From Gammaproteobacteria bacterium (GTDB lineage: Bacteria > Pseudomonadota > Gammaproteobacteria > Burkholderiales > Burkholderiaceae_B): DNA of 35,008 nucleotides. The position numbers and the translations under genes were made by a program. The DNA lies in assembly GCA_030832095.1 (NCBI GenBank), contig JAURJT010000080.1, positions 1 through 35,008 on the forward strand, given 5' to 3'. The first letter of the stretch is position 1, and every line of letters begins with the position of its first letter. This document shows, in pieces, positions 9,060-16,855 of this stretch. Under the pieces are notes generated by a model, which was given only the letters and a program-made list of their open reading frames with translations, was not told the DNA's origin and made no database searches.

Positions 9060-9763
9060 GGCTTGTTCTCTGGTGGATGACTGGCAGTGAAATCTGCCCG
9101 CATATTCTCTGAAGAGTTTTCGGGATGGCGCCGAGCCTGTTGGTCAATCGCCTTATCCATCTGTTTGAGGCGCTCGACAATTTGTGCCACTAATTGCGCA
9201 ACCGAGGTAGACCCCGTGTCCATCACAATATCGGCAACCTCGCGATATAGGGGCTCGCGTAATTCGAGCAAATTGCGCAAGGTACCGCGTGGGTCTGCCG
9301 TTGCCAACAGCGGCCGATTGCGATCGCGACTGGTTCGGCGATACAGCTCATCAACATTCGCTCTGAGATAAATCACCACACCGCGAGTACTGAGTGCCTT
9401 GCGATTGTCTGAGGCCAGCACGGCGCCACCACCGGTGGCCATCACCAACCCGGGCCGCAACGTGCAGTCGTCTAATACTTGACACTCACGCTTACGAAAA
9501 CCCGCTTCGCCTTCGATTTCAAAAATAGTCGGGATGCGCACCCCGCAGCGCGCTTCGAGTTCGTGGTCAAGGTCAAGAAACTCGCGGTGCAGCGCTTTTG
9601 CCAGACTTTTACCGATCGTAGTTTTACCCGCACCCATCATCCCCACCAAAAAGACTGGGATGTGGTTGGCCCAAGCGCTCTGCGGCGCAGGTAATCCCTG
9701 CTCCGGGCTCGTGGGATTTAGGCCGCCGTTGTCGTGCGGTTCGGGGGTCAACGCGTTATTCAT
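9047..9763 (-). CDS. aroK: Shikimate kinase
   Basis: Shikimate kinase phosphorylates shikimate at the 3-hydroxyl with ATP in the cytoplasm. The core shows Walker A GMMGAGKTT at residues 41-49, the shikimate-binding LDLDHELEARCG segment, the TGGGAVL loop, and the lid RTSRDRNRPLL. At 238 residues it is longer than the usual ~175. There is a polar, Pro/Asn-rich extension of about 34 residues before the kinase and a charged tail of about 40 residues after it, overlapping aroB. I see no alternative ATG or GTG start between the first Met and the P-loop that would remove the N-terminal extension. A strong promoter-like sequence places transcription start at or next to this ATG (see 9770-9798). Confidence 0.95.
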   Translation of the reverse strand: MNNALTPEPHDNGGLNPTSPEQGLPAPQSAWANHIPVFLVGMMGAGKTTIGKSLAKALHREFLDLDHELEARCGVRIPTIFEIEGEAGFRKRECQVLDDCTLRPGLVMATGGGAVLASDNRKALSTRGVVIYLRANVDELYRRTSRDRNRPLLATADPRGTLRNLLELREPLYREVADIVMDTGSTSVAQLVAQIVERLKQMDKAIDQQARRHPENSSENMRADFTASHPPENKPCTP

Positions 9764-9769
9764 AGCGTG

Positions 9770-9798
9770 ATTATCCCATTGACCGCCGCACGCCTCAA
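9770..9798 (-). promoter_or_regulatory. Sigma70-like promoter of aroK-aroB
   Basis: Read on the minus strand, TTGAGG (9798-9793) and GATAAT (9775-9770) are separated by exactly 17 bp, a close match to the sigma70 consensus. Only six bases separate the -10 hexamer from the aroK ATG (9763). A start point 7 nt after the -10 would fall on the A of the ATG, giving a leaderless or nearly leaderless mRNA. Confidence 0.55.
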
Positions 9799-9886
9799 AC
9801 TCTCTGGTGCAAAAGTCTCTAAAAACTAGTGCTCTCGTGCCCCTAAAGGGGGAGAATTTCCGCGCATTCCGTTAAAATGCCTAGTA

Positions 9887-12289
9887 ATGAGCAAATCTAC
9901 CGACCAGCGCGACAACGACGAACCCAACGAGCCCAAACGCCGCGGCTCTTGGATCATTGGGTTTTTTCTTAAGCTTTCGATTTTGTCGGCAGGCTTAGCC
10001 CTGTGCGGCGCTTTGCTGTTTGGTATGGCGTTAGCGCTTGCCTGGCCCAATGTGCCTGAGTTGACGGCCATGACAGACTACCGTCCGCGCGTGCCTTTGC
10101 GCATCTTCACCGCCGACAAAGTCATGATCGGCGAATTCGGTGAAGAACGCCGCAACGTTCTGCGTTTTAACGAAATCCCCGATGTGATGAAATCGGCCGT
10201 TCTATCTGCCGAAGACGACCGTTTTTATCAACACGGCGGCGTCGACTGGGTTGGGGTGGTTCGTGCCGGGCTAACCAATCTGATCTCAATGCAAAAATCG
10301 CAAGGTGCGAGCACGATCACCATGCAGGTTGCCCGTAATTTTTATCTCTCGTCTGAAAAAACCTACTCGCGCAAATTTTACGAACTTCTGCTGACGTTCA
10401 AGATTGAAGCCAACCTCAGTAAAGACCAGATCCTTGAGCTTTACCTCAATCAGATTTATTTGGGTAACCGGGCCTATGGCTTTGCTGCAGCCTCGCGCAC
10501 CTATCTGGGTAAGTCTCTGTCTGAGATCACGCCAGCTGACGCCGCCCTGCTCGCTGGGATCCCTAAGGCGCCCTCCCGTTTTAACCCGATCGCGAACAAG
10601 CCCCGCGCGGTATTGCGCCAGCGTTACGTACTGGGCCGTATGCACTCGCTGGGTTATCTCACTGATGCCGAGTACAAAAAGGCGTTGGATCAGCCTGTGA
10701 TTATCAAATCCGCAGAGGGTACCCCAGCGGGTGGGTTCTCGGTACATGGCGAATACGTCTCTGAGCTCGCACGGCAGTTGATGATTAGCGTCTACCCCGA
10801 TAACGTTTACTCGCGCGGCTTAAATGTCTACACCACGATCCAATCAAACGATCAGCAATGGGCCTACCAATCACTACGCGAGGGTGTGCTCGATTACACA
10901 CGCCGCGCACCCTATCCAGGGCCTGAAGCGCAATTAACCATGCCGGCTGGTATTGAAAATGATGCGGCCAAACTCGATGAATTTTTAGATGGGGTGTTTG
11001 ACAAATACCCGGATCGTACCGAAATGCTGATCGGCGTGGTGCTCTCGGTCAAGCCCGACGAGGTGAGGGTCGCCCGCAGCTCAACCGATATCGTTTCGAT
11101 TAAAGATAAAAAAGCCCTCGGGGTCATCGCCCGTGCGCTCAATCCCAAAGCGCCCAACGACCTACGCCTGCAACGTGGCTCGGTCGTGTATCTGCACAAA
11201 AATGTCGACTACTGGGAGATCCTGAACCTGCCCACGGTGCAGTCCGCCTTTGTCTCAATGATTCCGCAAGACGGTTCAATCCGCTCGATGGTGGGGGGGT
11301 TTGACTTTTATCACGGCAACTTTAACCGGGTGACTCAAGCCTGGCGCCAACCCGGCTCAGCGTTCAAACCCTTTATTTATGCCGCGTCGCTCGAGCGTGG
11401 TTTAACCCCAAGTACAGTGATTTCGGATCAGCCCTTTGAGCTGACCGCCGAGCAAACGGGCTCTAAAGCCTGGGCGCCAAAAAACTACGGTGGTCAATAC
11501 GACGATAAGCTGACCATGCGCGAGGCCATTGCGCGCTCTAAAAATATGGTGTCGATTCGAATCTTGCAGTCAATCGGGCCAAAGTATGCGCAAGACTACA
11601 TTGCCCGTTTTGGTTTTGACAAAGCACGTCATCCGGCCTACTTACCTATGGCTCTAGGCTCGGGGGCCGTCACCCCCATGCAACTTGCAGCTGGGTTCTC
11701 AGTCTTTGCCAACGGTGGCTACCGAATCACGCCTTTTCTCATCGACCGCGTCACCGATGCGAACGGGCAGGTCATCATGCAGGCTCGGCCAACCGTAGTG
11801 GGCGACACTGCAGCGAGGGCGATTGATGCCCGTACCGCCTATGTCATGGACGACCTGCTACGCGGAGTCGCCACTTCAGGTACGGCGGCGCGTTCGCGAC
11901 AAGTGCTCAAACGAGGCGATCTGGCAGGCAAAACGGGCACAACCAACGACTCTGTCGATGCCTGGTTTGCAGGCTATACGCCTCAGTTGGTGGGAGTGGC
12001 CTGGATGGGCTACGACCAACCCAAGTCGCTTGGCTCACGGGAAACCGGTGGTGGCGCTTCGTTACCAGTCTGGCTAGGCTATATGCAAAACGCGCTGAAA
12101 GCGTTTCCTGAACAAAAGCGAACTCCACCGCCTGAGGGCTTGATCATTGAGGGCGGCAACATGTATTTCAGCGAGTTTCCGCCGGGCCAGGCCATTATGA
12201 AGCTAGGTACCGGCGAAAAGAATGACTCGTTAGGCGACTTTTTGAACAATATTGAAACCAATCGCCCCAATCCGGCTCTGGCTAACTAA
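9887..12289 (+). CDS. mrcA: Penicillin-binding protein 1A (bifunctional transglycosylase/transpeptidase)
   Basis: An 800-residue class A PBP that polymerises and crosslinks peptidoglycan on the periplasmic side of the inner membrane. A short cytoplasmic tail is followed by one membrane anchor (about residues 22-52). The glycosyltransferase 51 domain shows the catalytic Glu109 in SAEDDRFYQHGG, then QGASTITMQVARNF and LELYLNQIYLG. The transpeptidase has the nucleophile Ser491 with Lys494 (GSAFKPF), S551-K552-N553 and K682-T683-G684. All catalytic motifs are intact. Regulation: TAAAAT at 9873-9878 could be a -10 box without a recognisable -35, and no Shine-Dalgarno sequence precedes the ATG. The gene is divergent from aroK; its stop overlaps the stop of cyaY by 4 nt. 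The symbol ponA is used in many related genomes. Confidence 0.97.
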   Translation: MSKSTDQRDNDEPNEPKRRGSWIIGFFLKLSILSAGLALCGALLFGMALALAWPNVPELTAMTDYRPRVPLRIFTADKVMIGEFGEERRNVLRFNEIPDVMKSAVLSAEDDRFYQHGGVDWVGVVRAGLTNLISMQKSQGASTITMQVARNFYLSSEKTYSRKFYELLLTFKIEANLSKDQILELYLNQIYLGNRAYGFAAASRTYLGKSLSEITPADAALLAGIPKAPSRFNPIANKPRAVLRQRYVLGRMHSLGYLTDAEYKKALDQPVIIKSAEGTPAGGFSVHGEYVSELARQLMISVYPDNVYSRGLNVYTTIQSNDQQWAYQSLREGVLDYTRRAPYPGPEAQLTMPAGIENDAAKLDEFLDGVFDKYPDRTEMLIGVVLSVKPDEVRVARSSTDIVSIKDKKALGVIARALNPKAPNDLRLQRGSVVYLHKNVDYWEILNLPTVQSAFVSMIPQDGSIRSMVGGFDFYHGNFNRVTQAWRQPGSAFKPFIYAASLERGLTPSTVISDQPFELTAEQTGSKAWAPKNYGGQYDDKLTMREAIARSKNMVSIRILQSIGPKYAQDYIARFGFDKARHPAYLPMALGSGAVTPMQLAAGFSVFANGGYRITPFLIDRVTDANGQVIMQARPTVVGDTAARAIDARTAYVMDDLLRGVATSGTAARSRQVLKRGDLAGKTGTTNDSVDAWFAGYTPQLVGVAWMGYDQPKSLGSRETGGGASLPVWLGYMQNALKAFPEQKRTPPPEGLIIEGGNMYFSEFPPGQAIMKLGTGEKNDSLGDFLNNIETNRPNPALAN

Positions 12290-12615
12290 AATACGACGGT
12301 TAGGGGTTTGCCTGTTGCATCTGAGCAAACCTGAGATAAAGTATCGTGCAGGTCGGCGCCACCACGTGTATCTTTCCAGTGTTGGCCGTCAAAACGATAA
12401 TGAAAGCCGCCGCTTCTGGCAGCGAGCCACATTTCGTGCAGCGGGGCCTGACTATTGATCACGACTTGATGGCCGTTTTCAAAAATCAGATTGAGTACGT
12501 TGCCTTGGCGTTTGGTTTCAACGTCAAGGTCGAGTTGATCAAACCAGTGGTCGGCTTGGGCTTCGATTGCATCTAATAATGCTGTCACCCGAGCATGAAA
12601 TTCAGTATCGTTCAT
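12286..12615 (-). CDS. cyaY: Iron-sulfur cluster assembly regulator CyaY (frataxin homologue)
   Basis: A 109-residue frataxin-like protein that binds iron and modulates cysteine desulfurase activity in Fe-S cluster assembly. Family features are the acidic N-terminal helix (MNDTEFHARVTALLDAIEAQ), the LDVETKRQGNVLNLIFENG beta segment, and the conserved INSQAPLHEMWLAA followed by GGFHYRFDGQHWKD. I chose ATG 12613-12615 because AAGGA lies just upstream in GAGGATAAGGATT; a frame extending to 12630 would add five unconserved residues. Convergent with mrcA (stops overlap) and divergent from lptM with only 32 nt between the two start codons, so promoters of both must lie partly within coding sequence. 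Confidence 0.95.
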   Translation of the reverse strand: MNDTEFHARVTALLDAIEAQADHWFDQLDLDVETKRQGNVLNLIFENGHQVVINSQAPLHEMWLAARSGGFHYRFDGQHWKDTRGGADLHDTLSQVCSDATGKPLTVVF

Positions 12616-12647
12616 AATCCTTATCCTCACGTTTGACGGAGCGCGCA

Positions 12648-12890
12648 GTGATCAGCAAAACCGACAACCACCAAAGTGCTCGCATTGTAGCGATGCTGAC
12701 ACTTGCCGTGTTGGTCGCAGCAGGTTGTGGCTTTAAAGGCCCCCTGTATTTGCCCGAGAAACCGGCCGAAATCCGTCCTTACACGACGCCCTTTTCAATG
12801 TACGGGGTCATCCCAGACGAACAAGACATGGTGGTGCCATTCTTTGACGAAGATTTAATGCTGACCCCAGCACCAGTCGTCATTGATTAA
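12648..12890 (+). CDS. lptM: LptM/YifL-type small outer-membrane lipoprotein
   Basis: An 80-residue lipoprotein with a short signal sequence and lipobox VAAGC, followed directly by GFKGPLYLPEKP. The pattern Cys-Gly-X-Lys-Gly-Pro-Leu-Tyr is the hallmark of LptM, a lipoprotein known in E. coli to help the LptD-LptE lipopolysaccharide translocon mature its disulfides. The tail is short and acidic. I prefer the GTG at 12648, which has GGAG seven nt upstream; a TTG at 12633 would add five residues and has no better signal. Location directly upstream of lysA is the usual one for this gene (yifL-dapF in E. coli, lptM-lysA in many other proteobacteria). Confidence 0.85.
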   Translation: MISKTDNHQSARIVAMLTLAVLVAAGCGFKGPLYLPEKPAEIRPYTTPFSMYGVIPDEQDMVVPFFDEDLMLTPAPVVID

Positions 12891-12999
12891 GCCGCTCTCC
12901 ACGCTTTAAACTTTTACCTCTTTACCTTTTCGCCACGCGCAGCTTGAGTGCATTGTTACCCAAATCGCGTGCCAAACCTTGAATACCCATAGCCACAAC

Positions 13000-14286
13000 A
13001 TGACCGCTGAACTTGCCACGCCCACGGGCGCCCCGTTTTTTCACTATCAGGCGGGTGAACTGCGCGCCGAAGGTGTCTCGCTTGCCGAACTTGGCCAAGA
13101 GCTGGGCACACCGTTGTATGTGTATTCGCGCGGTGCGCTGGCTGCAGCTTGGGCCTCTTACCAAGAGGCTTGCGTCGGCCACGAGGTCTTAGTTTGCTTT
13201 GGCATGAAGGCCAATTCAAACCTCGCGGTTCTCAAAGAGTTCGCGCGCCTCGGCAGCGGCTTTGATATCGTGTCTGGTGGCGAGCTTGCGCGTGTCCTGG
13301 CGGCTGGCGCCGATCCAGCCAAAGTGGTGTTTTCGGGCGTTGGTAAACAGGCCTGGGAAATGCAAGCCGCACTTGAGGTTGGGGTTAAATGTTTCAACGT
13401 CGAATCGATTCCTGAGCTCAAGCGCTTGTCTGAAGTCGCTACTGCGCTTGGTAAAACAGCGGCGGTCTCGCTACGGGTCAATCCCGATGTGGATGCCAAA
13501 ACGCATCCTTATATTTCGACGGGTTTAAAAGAAAACAAGTTCGGTATCGCCATCGAAGAGGCGCCACACGCCTATACCTTTGCCGCCTCGTTGCCGGGCA
13601 TCGCAGTCGTTGGCGTTGACTGCCACATCGGTTCACAGATCACTGAGGTCAGCCCCTATCTTGATGCCCTAGACAAATTGCTCAAGCTCATTGATCAACT
13701 CAAAGCGGCCGGGATTGCGCTTAAACACTTGGATCTGGGTGGCGGCTTAGGGATTCGTTATGACGACGAAACCCCGTTAACGCCCAAGCTGTTACTCGAC
13801 AAAGTCTTTGCGCAACTACAAGCCCGTGGTTATGGGCATTTGCAACTGGTACTTGAACCCGGTCGCTCGCTGGTCGGTAATGCCGGGGTGTTACTGACCA
13901 CAGTGCAATATCTTAAACACACCGAGGCGCGTAATTTTGCAATTGTCGATGCGGCGATGAATGACTTGATGCGTCCGGCGCTTTACGAAGCGTGGCATGG
14001 CGTCTTGCCGGTTGCGCCGCGCTCAAGCGAGCAAACTTTATATGACGTGGTCGGCCCTGTATGCGAAAGCGCTGATTGGCTGGCGCGTGGCCGAACACTG
14101 GCCTTAGCCGAGGGCGATGTGCTGGCAATTGAATCGGCCGGCGCGTATGGTTTTGTGATGGCAGGCAACTACAACAGTCGACCACGCCCCGCCGAGATCA
14201 TGGTCGATGGCGAGCAATTTCACGTGATCCGTCAGCGCGAAACCTTCGCTGATTTGATTCGCGGCGAAAGCTGTTTGCCGGATTAG
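13000..14286 (+). CDS. lysA: Diaminopimelate decarboxylase
   Basis: A 428-residue PLP enzyme that decarboxylates meso-diaminopimelate to L-lysine, the last step of the DAP pathway. The cofactor lysine is Lys70 in CFGMKANSN. The group IV decarboxylase blocks follow: SGFDIVSGGEL, a VNPDVD segment, GVDCHIGSQI, LDLGGGLGI and LEPGRSLVG, with the active-site cysteine from the partner subunit at Cys355 in GPVCESADW. ATG 13000 is taken as the start. An in-frame TTG at 12979 would add seven residues; neither has a strong ribosome-binding site. It follows lptM by 109 nt, probably on one transcript. No terminator is evident downstream. Confidence 0.96.
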   Translation: MTAELATPTGAPFFHYQAGELRAEGVSLAELGQELGTPLYVYSRGALAAAWASYQEACVGHEVLVCFGMKANSNLAVLKEFARLGSGFDIVSGGELARVLAAGADPAKVVFSGVGKQAWEMQAALEVGVKCFNVESIPELKRLSEVATALGKTAAVSLRVNPDVDAKTHPYISTGLKENKFGIAIEEAPHAYTFAASLPGIAVVGVDCHIGSQITEVSPYLDALDKLLKLIDQLKAAGIALKHLDLGGGLGIRYDDETPLTPKLLLDKVFAQLQARGYGHLQLVLEPGRSLVGNAGVLLTTVQYLKHTEARNFAIVDAAMNDLMRPALYEAWHGVLPVAPRSSEQTLYDVVGPVCESADWLARGRTLALAEGDVLAIESAGAYGFVMAGNYNSRPRPAEIMVDGEQFHVIRQRETFADLIRGESCLPD

Positions 14287-14430
14287 TTCGATCGCTGCGT
14301 CCAGAACGCATCACTCTGATCACTACCCAGTTGGCGTATCCCGAGTTTTTTCGTACACTCAACTCACTTGGGTATTGCCTTCCTGCATACCGCCCTTTTC
14401 TAACGCCAATACAATAATTTAGGGTTGGTC

Positions 14431-14526
14431 ATGACTGAAATGAATGTTGCGCGGCTCTCTCGACCTGACACCTCTTGCGCGCACACGACGCTTGCCCAGC
14501 GTACTTCAGACCGTTGCACAGAATGA
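14431..14526 (+). CDS. Candidate 31-residue ORF overlapping the ketosynthase start (ATGA)
   Basis: ATG at 14431 opens a frame of 31 codons that ends with TGA at 14524-14526. That TGA is embedded in the ATGA at the start of the ketosynthase-like gene. An AGGG sits six nt before the ATG and a possible -10 box TACAAT lies at 14410-14415, without a clear -35. The peptide (MTEMNVARLSRPDTSCAHTT followed by 11 more residues) matches no family I know and has no membrane or signal features. It may serve as a translational leader that delivers ribosomes to the next gene, which has no Shine-Dalgarno sequence of its own, or it may be chance. Confidence 0.35.
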   Translation: MTEMNVARLSRPDTSCAHTTLAQRTSDRCTE

Positions 14527-15794
14527 GTCGCCTCGTCATTACGGGTAATGGCGCTGTTTGCGGGGCCGGGGGCGACCCCGATCGCATTCTTGAAAACGTA
14601 CTGGCCGGCCGCTCAGCGCTCGCTCCAATTGCTAGCTTTGATGCTGCACTTTTTCGAGGCGGTTTCGCTGCCGAAGTGCGCGACTACGATGGCGGTAAAT
14701 TACTAGGTGATCGCAAGTTACTCAAGTTTGTGCGTCGCTCGGATGTCTTTGGTATTTACGCAGGCACCCAGGCCGCCGAGCAGGCTGGTCTTGCACAGTG
14801 GCGCGCAACGCTCGACGAGGCCAAGGCGGCACAATTCTCAGACCAAACGGGATGTTATGTAGGCTCGGGTGGAGGCAACGCTCAAGTCAACTTTGATTTT
14901 TTTCCCTTGATGGCTGAAACTAAAAATGATCTCACCCAGTTCGGCCATGAGTTGTCGAACATGGTGAACCCCATGTGGCTGTTAAGGTCACTGCCCAATA
15001 ACGTGTTGTGCCACCTTAGTATTCGTCAACAGCTAAAGGGCCCCAACGGCTGTATCACCAACCACGCGACAAGCGGCCTGTTGTCTCTCATTGAGAGTGC
15101 CTGGACACTGCGCGAGGGCGATGCTGAGCGTGTTTTGGCAGTTGGGCACGATGCGCCGATCGAACCACAATACTTGCTATACCTCGCGAGCGCGGGTTTG
15201 ATTGGTCAAGACAGACTTCGACCCTTTGACGAAAAACATGACGGCTGTTTGTTGGGTGAAGGCGCGGCGTCGCTAGTGCTTGAAACAGAAACATCGGCAC
15301 AAGAACGAGGTGTGACGGTGTTGGGCGAATATCTCGGTGGTGGGGGAGCCTCTGAAGGCGACGGTTTATTCTCGCTGCGCTCTGACGGCGATGGCCTGAG
15401 CCGTGCGATTGAATTGGCGTTACTTGACGCACAACTGACACCCGCTGATGTCGGGATGATTGTGGCGCACGGTGACGGCACGCAAGGGTCAGATACCTCA
15501 GAAGCTGCTGCACTTTTAGACGTATTCGGTTCAGAAATGCCGCCGGTCACCGGCTTTAAGTGGGCGGTCGGACACTTGATCGCCGCTGCCGGGCTCTTAG
15601 ATTTGGCGGTGGGCCTTCAAGCCTGTCGACGCCAAGTGGTCCCCGGTATCGCGACCCTCGACCAGCTTGCCGATGCGTGCGCTGGCCTAAATGTGTCTAC
15701 GCAAACTCGTACCCCACGCAGTGATGTCGTGCTGGTGTTGAGTCGTGGATTTGGAGGCACGAATGCCGCCGTGTTGTTACGCGTAATAAGATGA
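14523..15794 (+). CDS. Beta-ketoacyl-ACP synthase-like protein lacking the nucleophilic cysteine
   Basis: A 423-residue thiolase-fold protein of the KAS I/II class, starting MSRLVITGNGAVCGAGG as in FabF-like enzymes. Aligning the LKGPNGCITNHATSG block with the FabF block LRGPSISIATACTSG puts Ala182 where the catalytic cysteine should be; the only nearby cysteine is Cys177, five residues earlier. The two catalytic histidines remain (His316 in AHGDGT, His351 in the VGH motif), as do Lys346, the GEGAASLVLE block and the C-terminal GFGGTNAAV. It should therefore not carry an acyl thioester in the usual way. It could be a malonyl decarboxylase or an inactive partner subunit like a chain-length factor, but those normally have Gln there. 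In-frame TTG codons at 14475 and 14511 are alternative starts. A fatty acid desaturase follows in the same direction. Confidence 0.85.
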   Translation: MSRLVITGNGAVCGAGGDPDRILENVLAGRSALAPIASFDAALFRGGFAAEVRDYDGGKLLGDRKLLKFVRRSDVFGIYAGTQAAEQAGLAQWRATLDEAKAAQFSDQTGCYVGSGGGNAQVNFDFFPLMAETKNDLTQFGHELSNMVNPMWLLRSLPNNVLCHLSIRQQLKGPNGCITNHATSGLLSLIESAWTLREGDAERVLAVGHDAPIEPQYLLYLASAGLIGQDRLRPFDEKHDGCLLGEGAASLVLETETSAQERGVTVLGEYLGGGGASEGDGLFSLRSDGDGLSRAIELALLDAQLTPADVGMIVAHGDGTQGSDTSEAAALLDVFGSEMPPVTGFKWAVGHLIAAAGLLDLAVGLQACRRQVVPGIATLDQLADACAGLNVSTQTRTPRSDVVLVLSRGFGGTNAAVLLRVIR

Positions 15795-15832
15795 GCTATT
15801 TTTCAGCAACGTTGCTGCAACCAATTACGTAG
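15791..15832 (+). other. 13-codon ORF linking ketosynthase and desaturase genes
   Basis: ATGA at 15791-15794 contains both the ketosynthase stop (TGA 15792-15794) and a start for a 13-codon frame (MSYFSATLLQPIT) ending TAG at 15830-15832, two nt before an in-frame TTG of the desaturase at 15835. This could pass ribosomes on to the desaturase by reinitiation. Expression is not shown by sequence alone. Confidence 0.2.
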
Positions 15833-15849
15833 TTTTGAGCTACCACGCC

Positions 15850-16788
15850 ATGGAAAACAAAATAGTGCGCTTGTCGCTCCCAGACGGAGTTGCGCTTCGA
15901 CAGATCGACTGGGTTGCCGTGCTGACGATTGGCGGTGTTCACCTGGTGGCACTGCTTGCCTGCTTGCCATGGCTGTTCAACTGGTCAAGCGTTTGGGTCA
16001 TGGTTGTGGGTGTATTTGTATTTGGTTACCTGGGAATTAATCTTTGTTATCACCGCTTGCTGACCCATAAAGGTTTAGATTGCCCTAAGTGGCTTGAGCA
16101 TGTTTTTGCCGTACTGGCCATTTGCTGCATGCAAGATACTCCCGCAAGGTGGGTCGGGATCCATCGTTGGCATCACGTTAAGTCTGATGAGTCTGATGAT
16201 CCTCATACTCCCCTGGCAGGACTAGTATGGGGGCATGTCGGTTGGGTATTTTTAAAAAATGACCAAATCGATCGCTACGCGATCTATACCCGCTTCGCCA
16301 AAGATATCTTACGCGATCCTTTTTACAAAAAGCTCGAGACAACGGCGCGGTATCCTTTGATCGTCGTTGCGTCTTGGGCCTTGTTCTTTGCCGTCGGCTT
16401 CGCGTTCGAACTGCTTTCGAGTGGATCGTTCTCACAGGCGATTCAATTTGGTTTCAGCTTGTTAATTTGGGGTGTCTTTGTACGTACGGTTGTCGTCTGG
16501 CACGTCACCTGGTCGGTTAATTCTCTCGCGCACTTGTTTGGATACCGTAATTACAACACCTCAGACGACAGTCGCAATAATTGGTTTGTCGCCTTGATGA
16601 CTTTCGGCGAAGGTTGGCATAACAACCATCATGCAGACGCTCGTTCTGCTCGTCACGGACACCGTTGGTTTGAGATTGATCTCACGTTTTCGGTGATTCA
16701 GTTGCTAGAGTATGTGGGTCTAGCAACCAATGTGGTGAGGCCGAGTAAGCGCGTGAATGATGATAAAAAAATCGACATGCTAGATTAA
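15850..16788 (+). CDS. Membrane fatty acid desaturase (acyl-CoA/acyl-lipid delta-9 type)
   Basis: A 312-residue diiron membrane desaturase that would introduce a cis double bond into a fatty acyl chain. The three histidine boxes are intact: HRLLTH (68-73), HRWHH (105-109) and HNNHH (257-261), plus an extra NSLAHLFG histidine expected in the delta-9 family. Hydrophobic segments near residues 23-42, 47-66, 168-190 and 198-218 fit the usual four transmembrane helices, with boxes on the cytoplasmic face. ATG 15850 is preferred; an in-frame TTG at 15835 would add five residues, and neither has a clear ribosome-binding site. It lies 55 nt after the cysteine-less ketosynthase and is probably co-transcribed, so the pair may act on the same acyl chains; this is inference. 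Substrate form and double-bond position cannot be read from the sequence. Confidence 0.92.
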   Translation: MENKIVRLSLPDGVALRQIDWVAVLTIGGVHLVALLACLPWLFNWSSVWVMVVGVFVFGYLGINLCYHRLLTHKGLDCPKWLEHVFAVLAICCMQDTPARWVGIHRWHHVKSDESDDPHTPLAGLVWGHVGWVFLKNDQIDRYAIYTRFAKDILRDPFYKKLETTARYPLIVVASWALFFAVGFAFELLSSGSFSQAIQFGFSLLIWGVFVRTVVVWHVTWSVNSLAHLFGYRNYNTSDDSRNNWFVALMTFGEGWHNNHHADARSARHGHRWFEIDLTFSVIQLLEYVGLATNVVRPSKRVNDDKKIDMLD

Positions 16789-16855
16789 GTCGCGGGGTCG
16801 CAGCAGTCGGGCTTGTTGGTACTTAAACGAACGACTGGCCAAGGGCAGAAGCTGC

